A stretch of DNA of 64,000 bases from Chitinophaga sp. HK235 (lineage in GTDB: Bacteria; Bacteroidota; Bacteroidia; Chitinophagales; Chitinophagaceae): assembly GCF_018255755.1 (NCBI RefSeq), contig NZ_CP073766.1:4366001-4430000 (forward strand), read 5' to 3'. A model generated the notes under the pieces. It was not told where the DNA came from and did not search any database. It worked only from the letters and a program-made list of their open reading frames with translations. This document shows positions 8,463 to 18,296 of the stretch, piece after piece. The position numbers were made by a program, and so were the translations under genes. How positions within the stretch are numbered: the first letter of the stretch is position 1; each line of letters starts with the position of its first letter.

Positions 8463-9329
8463 TCAATTGATAGTCGTTTCGGCTCGTAGTGCCTGCGGGG
8501 TGCTGCCATACTTCTTTTTGAAGATGCGGATGAAGTAGGAGATATTGTCGTAACCGCATTGCCAGGCTATCTCCGAGACCTGCAGCTGGGTATTGTCTAT
8601 CAGCAGCCGGGCATGTGCCAGCCGCTGTTCATTGATCCATTGCCGGGGAGGCATCTGGTATATACGTTGAAAGTCCCGTTTAAAGGTCGCCAGGCTACGG
8701 TTCGTAAGATCGGCCAGGTCTTCTATGGTCACGGGTTGCAACAGATAGGTACGGACAATATAGTCCAGATCTTCCGGGTCGGTGCTGAGTGCACCGGTAA
8801 TAAACTCGCATACATCCCGCTGATGGCCGGAGTTCATAAGCAGCAACAAGATCTCCCGCTGTTTCAATGACAGCAGTTGATCTGTATGCAATAACGGTTT
8901 GTTGAAATACATCCGCAGCTGCTTTTTGAAGGCCTGCACCAGTTCTCCACCGGGGAAGACCACACAGGGTGCTGCTGCCGCTACTTTCCTGCTGTTAAAA
9001 AATGGCTCTGTGGAAACAGCCTTCAACAGCTTTACCGGCAGGAACAACATCATTGCTTCAAAATTCAAACCTTGCTCAATGTATTCTGCCATCACATAGA
9101 TCCCTTTCTTCAGCAGTACCACTGTTTCCGGGCCTGCTTCTATTGTCTCTCCGGGCAAATGCAGCAGTTTGATCCCTTTGGTCACAAAAATGAGGGTGTG
9201 CTCGGTCAGGAAGACCGTACGTTTACCCGCCTTGGATTCCTGCTTCAACTTGGCAAAGGTTTCACCATCGAAGGTTAGATAAGTAGGATCCGCAACAGGT
9301 GCGTCTATAGGAGGAAAACGGAATAGCAT
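8463..9329 (-). CDS. AraC family transcriptional regulator
   Basis: The 288-residue protein has an N-terminal sensing domain of cupin-like strands (LIFVTKGIKLLHLPGETIEA). The C-terminal 100 residues hold the double helix-turn-helix: VTIEDLADLTNRSLATFKRD followed by QVSEIAWQCGYDNISYFIRI and FKKKYGSTPQALR, the standard AraC signature. It is the likely regulator of the SDR gene immediately downstream. A possible minus-strand -7 element (CAAATATA at 9338-9345) lies just upstream, without a clear -33. Confidence 0.93.
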   Translation of the reverse strand: MLFRFPPIDAPVADPTYLTFDGETFAKLKQESKAGKRTVFLTEHTLIFVTKGIKLLHLPGETIEAGPETVVLLKKGIYVMAEYIEQGLNFEAMMLFLPVKLLKAVSTEPFFNSRKVAAAAPCVVFPGGELVQAFKKQLRMYFNKPLLHTDQLLSLKQREILLLLMNSGHQRDVCEFITGALSTDPEDLDYIVRTYLLQPVTIEDLADLTNRSLATFKRDFQRIYQMPPRQWINEQRLAHARLLIDNTQLQVSEIAWQCGYDNISYFIRIFKKKYGSTPQALRAETTIN

Positions 9330-9440
9330 AAGTAAAACAAATATACCAAAAGCCCGGCATACCTATTCCTCCGCTCCTTTCAGCCGGGATTTTATGGTAC
9401 ATGTCGCTGCAGCAACCGCCTCACCAGGTTATGGAATGCG

Positions 9441-10217
9441 TTATTTTTTTATTATCGGGGGCACTTTATTATCAAGCACTTCTATCCGGGCCATTTCGTT
9501 TGCCGGTTTAGCCTGCAGTTTATTGAGCAGGAAGGTACTGCCGGCCTCTGCTTCTGCACCGAAGTATACCTTTCCCTGTTCAAAAATATGGTAGACATCC
9601 TCAAAGCTGCCTGCCAGTATGTTATTTACATAGTACTCGATTTTATTGCCACTCCTTTTCACCATAAACTGTATCGTCTTCGGATCACCGATGTCTACAG
9701 TATGCTGTTCTATGACTGATTTTCCATCGCGGATAATGAGATGCATCATTTCGTCCTTTACACCGATGGCAATGGATTTACCTTCCTGTTTCCATTCATC
9801 GTAGCTATCAGGAAGCTGTCCACAGAAATAGATCATTGCGCTTTTCCGGGATTGTATGGTGATGGTGGCAGAAAGGATAAAATCACCTTTTACTTTGAGA
9901 TAAGGCAATTGCAGGTTATACGGCGGATTGGGAGTAGTGTTGTTATCGACACCATCCGGGATTGTTTCTCCCGGTACCGCAGGCTTAGGCACAGTACCTC
10001 TGTCCAGGCCCTGTATCAATATACCCTCAGGCTTTATAGTGGCGCCGGAAAAACGCCGCCAGCCGTGCCCGTTTATGAGGTCAACATACGGGATATCTTC
10101 ACCATTGAGGTTTTCTGCACTACTATAGGTTTGTTTCTGGCAACCGAAAGTAATGCCGAATAATGTACATACTGTAAATAGCATGCATTTTAAATACTTT
10201 TTTATATACATAAGCAT
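9441..10217 (-). CDS. Predicted lipoprotein with beta-sandwich (LamG/DUF1080-like) body
   Basis: The 258-residue protein has a lipoprotein signal with the lipobox near residues 23-26 (GITFGC). The mature part is beta-rich. VDLINGHGWRRFSG, KVKGDFILSATITIQ, AMIYFCGQLPD, SIAIGVKDEMMHLIIRDG and NKIEYYVNNILAGSFEDVYH together have the strand order of concanavalin-like or 3-keto-disaccharide-hydrolase (DUF1080) folds. No catalytic residues can be assigned. It may bind or act on glycans at the cell surface; this is inference from the fold alone. It stands alone after the SusC/SusD operon on the same strand. Confidence 0.6.
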   Translation of the reverse strand: MLMYIKKYLKCMLFTVCTLFGITFGCQKQTYSSAENLNGEDIPYVDLINGHGWRRFSGATIKPEGILIQGLDRGTVPKPAVPGETIPDGVDNNTTPNPPYNLQLPYLKVKGDFILSATITIQSRKSAMIYFCGQLPDSYDEWKQEGKSIAIGVKDEMMHLIIRDGKSVIEQHTVDIGDPKTIQFMVKRSGNKIEYYVNNILAGSFEDVYHIFEQGKVYFGAEAEAGSTFLLNKLQAKPANEMARIEVLDNKVPPIIKK

Positions 10218-10427
10218 GAGTACAGAATACTTGTCAGGTTTTTACAGATCAGTGCTGCTTACAGATACCGGGTTTCACAAAGATGTGCGTGATCTTTTAT
10301 AAACATCGTTTCGTCATACTAATACATTGAAATATGATGGTTCCCTCTATACTGCCGAAGTACTTTAACAAAACCTTAATGCCCCCAGGCAGGGACCGGG
10401 GAAAAGCGGCAGGCAATTAACAAACAT

Positions 10428-10467
10428 AAAAACAGGGACTGCACCAAACGGGCAGTCCCTGTTTTTT
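10428..10467 (-). terminator. Rho-independent terminator after susD
   Basis: A stem of 10 or more bp (cagggactgc pairing with gcagtccctg) with a 9-nt loop is flanked by A-runs and T-runs on both sides. It lies 20 bp after the stop of the minus-strand SusD gene, so it should end the metalloprotease-SusC-SusD transcript. It could work in both directions. Confidence 0.85.
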
Positions 10468-10487
10468 AATAAAGATAACCTTTTGCG

Positions 10488-11825
10488 TTATTCCGCCAGC
10501 AGCGGATTGTTGGCTATGGCATCTGTTGGTATCCGGATAGTGTATCTTGGATCACCAGCCTGCAAAGTGACTGTTTTACTTTTTATAGTATGCACAATCT
10601 GTGGCTGTGTGGTTCTTCTCAGGTCAAACCAGCGGTGGCCTTCAAAGGAGAGCTCACGGAATCTTTCATCATAGATCTCCTGCAGGAGGGCATTACCGCT
10701 GAGGGATGCCAGCCTGGTTACTTCTGTCTGGTAAAAATCAGGCGTGAGGCGGTATTGTTTAAGCTGGTTCAGGTAGTTGCGGGCCTGTTCCGGCTGGTTC
10801 AGCTGTGCAGCTGCTTCTGCCGCGATCAGGTACATTTCAGCTACGCGGAAAGACTGGCGGTAGCTGTTGTTGTTAGCTGTCTTCAGAACGGTATTGTTGT
10901 TTTTGCTGTCTTTGCCGTAGAAGATTTTCAGGCGCAGGTCACCGGTAGTATTATACGAAGCATACAATTTATCTGATACCAAAGCTGTCAATGTTGTAAC
11001 AGAGTTATAAGGCTGCTCAAAAGCCTGAAGGGTTTCTACAGAATTGTAGAGGGTAGGCTGAGTGTTGGTCTTGTTAAAATCCACCAGGGCAGACTTTTTA
11101 TCCAGCACAGCTTTGGCCGCTTCCAGGGCTTTGTTCCACTGATGGGTATACAGGTACACCCTTGCTGACAGCGCCAGGCCTGACAGTTTAGTAAACCGGA
11201 ACGAGGTAGCTGTTTCATACTGGTCTACATTCACCAGCGCCAGACCAGCTTCCAGGTCTGCGTTTATCTGATTGTATACTTCTTTTACCGTATTACGGGG
11301 ACTGGTTTTTTCCAGGTCTACTTTGGTAATTACCGGTACTGCCTTGTCAGATGCTGCAGTAGCTTCATTGTAGGGCTTACCATAGAGGTTTACCAGGGTA
11401 AAGTGGGTGTGTGCACGCAACAGGTAAGCTTCTCCTATCAACTGGTTTTTCTGCTCCTCTGTACCTTCCTTGGCGCCAGGTGCTGCATCAATGATATGGT
11501 TGGCATAAAATATCTGCTGATACTTACCTCTCCAGTCATAGGTCAGGATATTGACACCATTGTTCTCATCCCAGAAATAATTGGGCTGGAGCTGGTTTAC
11601 ATCACCGCTACGGGCTTCATTGATTTTTATTTCATCGCCGCGGTAAGAGGATAGCCCCTTATCGTAGCCGCTGGTAATGATGTATGCGGCATCCAGCTCT
11701 TTACGGAAGTCTTCTACCGTAGTAGGGATCACTTTCCCAACCGGCACAATGTCCAGGTATTTTTTGCAGGAAGAGAAGGCAGTCAGGGCAGCCAACAGTC
11801 CGGCGGTATATATTACTTTACGCAT
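10488..11825 (-). CDS. SusD/RagB family outer-membrane lipoprotein
   Basis: The 445-residue protein has a lipoprotein signal (LTAFSSCKKYLDIVP, Cys at about 20) and the SusD tetratricopeptide scaffold. N-terminal DYRGKYQQIFYANHIIDAA-like helices lead to LIGEAYLLRAHTHFTLVNLY, and the C-terminus carries SFRVAEMYLIAAEAAAQLNQ and EIYDERFRELSFEGHRWFDL. SusD proteins lid the SusC channel and bind its ligand. It lies 12 bp after the SusC stop. The paired substrate cannot be read from sequence; no glycoside hydrolase is nearby but a metalloprotease heads the operon, so peptides are plausible (inference). Confidence 0.95.
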   Translation of the reverse strand: MRKVIYTAGLLAALTAFSSCKKYLDIVPVGKVIPTTVEDFRKELDAAYIITSGYDKGLSSYRGDEIKINEARSGDVNQLQPNYFWDENNGVNILTYDWRGKYQQIFYANHIIDAAPGAKEGTEEQKNQLIGEAYLLRAHTHFTLVNLYGKPYNEATAASDKAVPVITKVDLEKTSPRNTVKEVYNQINADLEAGLALVNVDQYETATSFRFTKLSGLALSARVYLYTHQWNKALEAAKAVLDKKSALVDFNKTNTQPTLYNSVETLQAFEQPYNSVTTLTALVSDKLYASYNTTGDLRLKIFYGKDSKNNNTVLKTANNNSYRQSFRVAEMYLIAAEAAAQLNQPEQARNYLNQLKQYRLTPDFYQTEVTRLASLSGNALLQEIYDERFRELSFEGHRWFDLRRTTQPQIVHTIKSKTVTLQAGDPRYTIRIPTDAIANNPLLAE

Positions 11826-11837
11826 TGATCACAATTT

Positions 11838-14800
11838 TTAGAAAGTGGCATTCAGGCCGATGGTGAATGTTTTAGGAATAGGCTGTGCATAGATGTTACC
11901 CATGGTCTCCGGGTCCATATAACCATCATAGTTGCGGGCAAACACAAATGGGTTACGCGCTTCAGCAGTCACCTTCAGGCCTTTCAGACGGATACGGTTG
12001 CAAACATCTTCCGGCAGACGATAACCCAGGGTGATGTTACGTACACGCACATAACCACCGTCTCTCACCCACATTCCCAGGGAGGCGTACTGATAATAGT
12101 TGTCTTCCAGCCAGTGGCCCAGTAATCTGAGTTCTTCACTGGTCTGGGGACCACTGCCAAACAGTGGCGGCGACTGTCCATTCGGGTTGGACGGAGTCCA
12201 GCGGTCCAGGATGGCAGTAGGCGCGTTGGCACCACGGTCAAAGACGATCGGATGATAAGGAGGCTGTACCTTCACCTTCTGGCCTAAGTTGAACAACAGA
12301 CCTACAGACAGGTCAAACTGCTTATAGGTAAAGTTGTTGTTCAGACCACCGGTGTAAAGCGGATCGGAGGTGCCCATGTTGCGGAACAACGCACGCTGCT
12401 GATCGCTGGTCAGCTCAGAGTATGGGAACAAACCACCCAGGTCAGGATCTCCGGCAAAATCATCCTTCAGTTTAAGCAACTCAGACAATGTCTGTGTTTT
12501 ACCCTGGTAATTCACCATGATCATACCATGTTCATTCAAACCGGCATAATCAATACCCCAGATAGTACTGGCAGGGCTGCCCTCTCTGGACGGAAACTTG
12601 GAGTTGCCTCGCAGGGTCTCCCGTAGTACTTTGTTTTTATTGTAAGAGAAGTTGAAGTCTGTTGTCCAGCGGAAATCCTTGCGGATGATGTTACGGGTGC
12701 TGAGGCTCAGCTCCACACCACTGTTACGCATCTCTGCCCAGTTGATCATCATTTCCTCAAAACCGGTTTCCAATGGTAACGCATATGTGTTGATCAGATC
12801 TTTACCATGACGATCATAATAATCAGCAGTGATGCTTACCCTGTTTTTCAGGATACTGATATCGATACCGATGTTTTTGTTGATGGTTTTTTCCCATCTC
12901 AGTTTGGCATTCGGCGGTGTTTCTACTCCGATGATCTGCAATGGGTCTCCCGGCAGGATCGGTACGTTGTAATAAGTACCCTTTACGAAAGGAGAAGTGT
13001 TTTTATCCACATTACCCTGCAAACCATAAGAAGCACGCACATTCAGCATATTGATGAAACGAACATTCTGCATGAAAGGCTCTTCCATCACACGCCATAA
13101 TCCGCTCACAGACCATAAAGGCAGGTATTTGTATTTGGGATCCACGCCAAACAGGTCAGAGCCATCAAAACGAATGCTACCTCCTAAAGTATAACGGTTG
13201 CGGTAGGTATAGCTACCAGTACCAAAGAAAGATACGAATGCATTTTCCACATAGCTGTTAGTATTCTTCTTGGTATACAGTTCATTGATATCGTTATCAT
13301 TCTGGAATTTGATCGGAATGGTGGTCAGTGTCTTAGGATCATAACCATAACGAGTGGTATTAGCATTTATATCTTTCACTCTTCTCACCTCATTACCCAC
13401 CATAAAATTGAAGTCATGGTTTTTATGCAGGTTGAAACTGTATTCCGCCATGGTTTTGAGGGTATACTGCTGCATGTTGCGGTTGTTATTTTTAATCACA
13501 CCGCCTTTAGGGATAATGGTTTTCTGCATACCGGAGGCTGGATCAAAACGCATGTTCTGATCGGCCAGCAATCTTTTATAGTAGGTATCTTCGAGAGCTA
13601 TCTGTTCACCGTTGGTGATATCTGACTGTATACCCAGTTGAGAACTCACGTGCAGGCGGGGAATCACTTCATAGTCCAGTTTGAAGTTGGTATTTACAGA
13701 CTGGGTTTTCAGCATATTGCTGGTATTTTTACGTTCTTCCAGCAGGTTGAAATCTACAACATTTCTATCGCCGCCAATGTTTCTGTCGTATACATAATTT
13801 CCTTTGTTATCATACACAGGCGTGTAAGGATTAGCCAGACGGGAATACTGTACCGGGTTGGTATTACCGGCTTGGTTAGGATTGAAGGAACTTTGCTGAC
13901 GCTGATTAGCAAAGATACCGGCAGAGAACTTCAGTTTGTCCGTCAGGTCATAGTCGGTTTTCAGGGTGATGTTATAACGATTAGCGCTGGTACCAATGGT
14001 AGCACCTTTTTCGTCATAATAACCACCGCTGAAATAATAGGTAGCTTTATCACCACCTCCGGAAACACTGATTGCATGTTCCTGGGTGAAGGCACTGCGG
14101 AAGATCAGGTCATTCCAGTTGGTATTAATACCTCTGAGCGCATTGATTTCATTACGGGCAGCAGCATTGATGCCATCCAGTCCTTTTGTGGAGAGGTCTT
14201 CCGGTGTAACATTGTACTTGTGGAGGATACGGGATACCTCACCATTGTTATCATGATAGGTGAAATCAGAAGTAAACAGGTCCAGTTCCAGGTTTACCTT
14301 CTGGTCGCTGTTCATCAGATTAAGGCGGCCCAGGTCTGGTTTCTGTGTAAAGGTGAAGTTGTTGCGGTAGTTGACAGACAAACGCTCACCTTTTTTACCG
14401 GATTTAGTAGTGATCACAATCACACCGTTGGCAGCACGCGCACCATAGATAGCAGTGGCGGCAGCATCTTTCAGTACAGTGATGCTTTCGATATCAGAAG
14501 GGCTGTAACCTGCGATAGAAGAAGTGTACAGCTGATCGATGGATTTGGCATCATCTGCGGTAGGCAGGTTGGTACCTTCTACAGGCAGCCCGTCAATTAC
14601 CCACAGCGGGTCCTGAGTGCCTTGCAGGGAAGAAGTACCACGGATGCGGATCTTGGCGGCCTGGCCAGGAGCACCGGACTGTGGTGTGATCGCCACCCCG
14701 GACAACTGTCCTTGCAGCATCTGCTCCACGCTCATCACACCTCCTACCTCTATCTTATCCATGCTGATCTTGTCGATAGCACCGGTAGATTTATTCTTTT

Positions 14801-15215
14801 TGACAGTCTGATAACCGGTGAACACAAATTCGTTCAGGTTTTTGCCAGCTGATGACAGTGCTACCTTGTAATGGTTGCTGGAATTGAGTGTCAGCAGCTT
14901 GGTTTCATAACCCATGAAACCGATGGTCAGTTGTTTTACGGAAAGCGAATCCGGCAGCTTCAGGGAGAAATCGCCCTTTTCATCGGTGATAGCGCCGATG
15001 CTGATATTTTCGATAATGTTTTCCGAACCGGTAGTAGTACCGATGGTTTTATTGCTGGCGTATACAGACACGCCTGGTAATGCTTCACCGGAAGTGGCGT
15101 CCACTACTTTCCCCTTAATGACGCGCGAGCTGGTTTGTGCCTGGGCCCACCAGGGAGAAAGGCTGACAACCAGGAGCAGGCAGCATATCTTCATCCACAA
15201 TTGACTTTTTTTCAT
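11838..15215 (-). CDS. SusC/RagA family TonB-dependent outer-membrane transporter
   Basis: The 1125-residue protein has a signal peptide ending near AQAQTSS. A carboxypeptidase-regulatory-like domain follows (VIKGKVVDATSGEALPGVSV), about 20 residues longer than usual through an inserted GSENIIENISIGAI stretch. Next come the plug (VEQMLQGQLSGVAI, IRIRGTSSLQGTQDPLWVID, SIDQLYTSSIAGYSPSDIES, AAATAIYGARAANGVI) and a 22-strand barrel ending in GLNATF with a terminal Phe. There is no STN domain, so it is not expected to signal to an anti-sigma factor. It imports ligand captured by SusD using TonB energy. It lies 40 bp after the metalloprotease gene and 12 bp before SusD. Confidence 0.96.
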   Translation of the reverse strand: MKKSQLWMKICCLLLVVSLSPWWAQAQTSSRVIKGKVVDATSGEALPGVSVYASNKTIGTTTGSENIIENISIGAITDEKGDFSLKLPDSLSVKQLTIGFMGYETKLLTLNSSNHYKVALSSAGKNLNEFVFTGYQTVKKNKSTGAIDKISMDKIEVGGVMSVEQMLQGQLSGVAITPQSGAPGQAAKIRIRGTSSLQGTQDPLWVIDGLPVEGTNLPTADDAKSIDQLYTSSIAGYSPSDIESITVLKDAAATAIYGARAANGVIVITTKSGKKGERLSVNYRNNFTFTQKPDLGRLNLMNSDQKVNLELDLFTSDFTYHDNNGEVSRILHKYNVTPEDLSTKGLDGINAAARNEINALRGINTNWNDLIFRSAFTQEHAISVSGGGDKATYYFSGGYYDEKGATIGTSANRYNITLKTDYDLTDKLKFSAGIFANQRQQSSFNPNQAGNTNPVQYSRLANPYTPVYDNKGNYVYDRNIGGDRNVVDFNLLEERKNTSNMLKTQSVNTNFKLDYEVIPRLHVSSQLGIQSDITNGEQIALEDTYYKRLLADQNMRFDPASGMQKTIIPKGGVIKNNNRNMQQYTLKTMAEYSFNLHKNHDFNFMVGNEVRRVKDINANTTRYGYDPKTLTTIPIKFQNDNDINELYTKKNTNSYVENAFVSFFGTGSYTYRNRYTLGGSIRFDGSDLFGVDPKYKYLPLWSVSGLWRVMEEPFMQNVRFINMLNVRASYGLQGNVDKNTSPFVKGTYYNVPILPGDPLQIIGVETPPNAKLRWEKTINKNIGIDISILKNRVSITADYYDRHGKDLINTYALPLETGFEEMMINWAEMRNSGVELSLSTRNIIRKDFRWTTDFNFSYNKNKVLRETLRGNSKFPSREGSPASTIWGIDYAGLNEHGMIMVNYQGKTQTLSELLKLKDDFAGDPDLGGLFPYSELTSDQQRALFRNMGTSDPLYTGGLNNNFTYKQFDLSVGLLFNLGQKVKVQPPYHPIVFDRGANAPTAILDRWTPSNPNGQSPPLFGSGPQTSEELRLLGHWLEDNYYQYASLGMWVRDGGYVRVRNITLGYRLPEDVCNRIRLKGLKVTAEARNPFVFARNYDGYMDPETMGNIYAQPIPKTFTIGLNATF

Positions 15216-15255
15216 TGTTGACTGATGTACAGATTTATTGGTTTGATTGATTGAT

Positions 15256-17880
15256 TTATTTGTTGTTCAACGCTTGCTGCATACGAATGATCAGGTCATT
15301 GTAATGATCAGCAGTGGCTCTGTCTCCGCCGTTTTTACGGCTGTTCAGTAACTGTATCAGTCGTGTCATTTCTCCACGTTTGGCACTAACGGCGTCAGAT
15401 ACACGATGAATGGAGAAATAGTTCAGGTTACGGGAAGCCCGTTCTGCCTCTTTTTGCGGCTGCAGGGAGAAAGAACAGAATCCGTCGGTACCGTTAAAGG
15501 CAAAATCGTCCTGGAATTTTTTAGCGTCAGGGCGGGCGGTGGATTTGTCGATGCTGACAATCAGTGCATCTATAAAACCTTTCTGGCTGTTACGTTCAAA
15601 AATATCCAGCGGCTGACCTTTGATGGTTTTGGCGAAGATGCCGTTGTGCAGATCAGACAGCAGTTCGGAAACTGAATAGGCGTCGCGGCCGTTGGCGGCT
15701 TCATTTTCCATCATGCGGGACAGGCGCTCATCACGGAGCAGGTCGTAATAGAAAAAGGACTGTAACCCTTTGGCATATACGAGTGCACCGTATTCTATAT
15801 TACCAATCGGACTCTCCTTGATAGGATAGCTTTTCGCATAGATTTCATTTTTAAAGAGCCATGCAGGTGTGTTAAACACTTCTTCCAGCAGGTATTTTAC
15901 GGCATCCTGTTGTTTCTTTTTAGGGACATGCACGTAGCTGTTCTGTTTCTGACCATATACGGTAGGCGTAACATAGACACCACCCACACTGGCCATTACG
16001 TGATAACCGTATTGATTCCACTGGCCGATGGCGCTGTTGAGCATTTTACCGGCTTCATCATAAGAACTTCCTTCTTCGCGGGTCCAGCTGAGAATCTGCG
16101 GAACGATGCGTTTCAGGTTCTGCAGGCCGTAACGGCTGGCTTTCACGGCATCGTTGCCCAGGTCTTCTATCTGGCTGCGGGGATCGATGGCATCTCTGAT
16201 ATCCTGTTGTTCACCGAAAGCATAGAGCGGATCATTTTCGTGTGCCCGTAACTGTTGGTTCAGTTCAACCAGCTCTTCATGCGGATTTTTACCGGTATAA
16301 CGGTAAGCCCATCCGATCGCGAATTTATCGTATACGCCAATGGCAGGTGTGATCTGGGTTACGTTATCACCAGGTTGGGCCACGTAGTTAAAACGGGCGT
16401 AGTCCATGATGGAAGGCGCAGTACCACCCATGCGGGAGGTGAACTCCGGAGAACGCAGCGAGTCTACATCGAAGGCGAAGCTGCTGCCCATATTGTGCTG
16501 GAGGCCCAGGGTATGCCCCACCTCGTGGCTCGATACAAAACGGATGGCGTGCCCCATCAGGGAATCGCTGAAGTGGTTACCACGGGCGCGGGGATCGATG
16601 GCACCTGTCTGGATACGTACCCAGGAGTGCAGGGTGCTCATCACATTATGCCACCAGATGATATCTGCTTCCAGGATTTCGCCGCTGCGGGGATCTATCA
16701 CGGAAGGCCCCATAGCGTTGGCTTTGGCAGAGGCAGCGTAAGTCACTACAGAATAGCGGACATCGTCTGCATCAAAATCAGGATCGTTGACAGGTGCATC
16801 TTTAGCGATGATCGCATTTTTGAAGCCGGCTGCCTCAAAGGCTTTCTGCCAGTCTTCAATACCGGCTTTGATATAAGAACGCCACTGTGCAGGAGTGCTG
16901 GCATCGATATAATATATGATCGGTTTCTTAGGTTCTACCAGTTCACCATTCTTATAACGCTGCATATCTTCCGGCTTGGGTTCCAGGCGCCAGCGGGTGA
17001 TCAGTTCCCGCTGCTCCAGTTTGTGCTGTGCATCGCTGAAGTACCATCTGGGCGTAGTAAAGAGCCCTACCCTTCTGTCGGCGAAGCGGGCCTTCATCGG
17101 CTGATCGCTGAGCAGTACCAGGTTGGTAGTGGTTTCAATAGATACTTCCACACCGGTGATTTTGGATGTCAGCTCAGACTTGGCCACCACATTATCCTGA
17201 AAGGGTTTGATACCACGGATGCGGGACAGGTCTTTAATAGGAGAGCCTGGCAGGCCGAGTGATTCAAAGACGTTGTTGATGCTGCTGTTGGAGCCGTCAA
17301 ACAGTTTGGACACGTTGATCACGAATGCAGTGGTGTCTTTGTTATAGGCTTCTATTTTAAACTGATCTATCAGGGAAGGGGCGAAGTTATCTGCTACAGA
17401 CTGCGCGATGGCATTGTTGGCAGGTACTTCGAGGAATGGGTTGTATTTACGCAGGAAGATCTTGTTCAACAGGGTATCTCTTTCAAAAGTGATGACCATG
17501 TTGGCATAGTTCATTCCTTTATTGACACCGGCTTCATTGAGTTGTTCCGGTACTTTGGAGAGTTTGTTGACTACCAGCAACTCCCGGCCTATCAGGTTCA
17601 GCGGGATTTCGAAGAAGTAGTCCGTTTTCACACGGTGTACCTTAAACAGGCCATCGCTGGAGACAGCATCTGCCGGGATCACTTCTTTATAAGGCTTCAG
17701 CCCTTTGGTATCGGGTTTCTTTTTAGCGGTCGTATCAGCTACTACCACAGGGGTTTTCTTCCCGAAAAGCCATCCGCCTTTCTTCTTTGATTGGGCTATT
17801 ACATCAGTGGATGTAAAACATTGTGCCGAAAGGGCTACACATGGGAGTAGCCATAACAGTTTCCTGTAACTTGCGTGCAT
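15256..17880 (-). CDS. Exported zinc-dependent metalloprotease (DUF5117/DUF5118, met-zincin)
   Basis: The 874-residue protein has a signal peptide (to about residue 30). A DUF5118-like segment starts PYKEVIPADAVSSDGLFKVH, followed by a DUF5117-like region, then the protease core HEVGHTLGLQHNMGS near residue 452 (HExxHxxGxxH zinc site) and the methionine turn SIMDYARFNYVAQPGD. The C-terminal domain is alpha-helical. Family members are secreted or periplasmic peptidases. It is the first gene of an operon with SusC and SusD, so peptide release coupled to import is a reasonable inference. It is a paralogue of the gene at 56157. A CAAAGCTA at 18115-18122 could be a -7 element, implying a leader of about 230 nt, but the -33 is not convincing. 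Confidence 0.93.
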   Translation of the reverse strand: MHASYRKLLWLLPCVALSAQCFTSTDVIAQSKKKGGWLFGKKTPVVVADTTAKKKPDTKGLKPYKEVIPADAVSSDGLFKVHRVKTDYFFEIPLNLIGRELLVVNKLSKVPEQLNEAGVNKGMNYANMVITFERDTLLNKIFLRKYNPFLEVPANNAIAQSVADNFAPSLIDQFKIEAYNKDTTAFVINVSKLFDGSNSSINNVFESLGLPGSPIKDLSRIRGIKPFQDNVVAKSELTSKITGVEVSIETTTNLVLLSDQPMKARFADRRVGLFTTPRWYFSDAQHKLEQRELITRWRLEPKPEDMQRYKNGELVEPKKPIIYYIDASTPAQWRSYIKAGIEDWQKAFEAAGFKNAIIAKDAPVNDPDFDADDVRYSVVTYAASAKANAMGPSVIDPRSGEILEADIIWWHNVMSTLHSWVRIQTGAIDPRARGNHFSDSLMGHAIRFVSSHEVGHTLGLQHNMGSSFAFDVDSLRSPEFTSRMGGTAPSIMDYARFNYVAQPGDNVTQITPAIGVYDKFAIGWAYRYTGKNPHEELVELNQQLRAHENDPLYAFGEQQDIRDAIDPRSQIEDLGNDAVKASRYGLQNLKRIVPQILSWTREEGSSYDEAGKMLNSAIGQWNQYGYHVMASVGGVYVTPTVYGQKQNSYVHVPKKKQQDAVKYLLEEVFNTPAWLFKNEIYAKSYPIKESPIGNIEYGALVYAKGLQSFFYYDLLRDERLSRMMENEAANGRDAYSVSELLSDLHNGIFAKTIKGQPLDIFERNSQKGFIDALIVSIDKSTARPDAKKFQDDFAFNGTDGFCSFSLQPQKEAERASRNLNYFSIHRVSDAVSAKRGEMTRLIQLLNSRKNGGDRATADHYNDLIIRMQQALNNK

Positions 17881-18296
17881 AGATAGGAGTTGTTAAGATG
17901 TATTGTAAATACTTCCGGGTAACAATCATCCAGCCCATTGCCGCGGGAAACTGAGGTGATGATACGCCACAGCTAAGCCCAGCAAGGGCTGGGCTACAAA
18001 GGACGAACAAGGTTTGCTACAAAGTATTGATGCGGTCTACTTCAGTCAGGACACAGGCAATTTCTTTACCAGCAATATGATTTTACGTTTAACTTTTTTT
18101 TAACTATAAGGGCGCAAAGCTATTGAAAAGTATCAACTAAATCGTTTTTTGTTAGACAGCTTTCTGGTTTTACAGGAAAAAAATAGCGGGAAACAAGCTA
18201 CGGACGGGCATCGCCGTTCATAACATTTTTAAAAAAATTATAAAAGCCGCTGAAAGGGGATACATGCAGCACTTCTATAATATACCCATTGTGCTG
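17881..18296. other. Intergenic region between two minus-strand genes
   Basis: There is no coding frame I can support in these 416 bases. A compact hairpin lies at 17976-17995 (agcccagc, loop aagg, gctgggct) and could be a structured leader element of the metalloprotease operon. A possible -7 element (CAAAGCTA, minus strand TAGCTTTG) is at 18115-18122. The rest is AT-rich with T-runs. Confidence 0.5.

Noticed and set aside
13638..14852. 404-residue plus-strand frame opposite susC
   Set aside because: It is the reverse of a clearly coding SusC plug and barrel; it has no start context or family pattern.
16255..17262. 335-residue plus-strand frame opposite the metalloprotease
   Set aside because: Shadow of a gene with a full zinc-site signature on the other strand.
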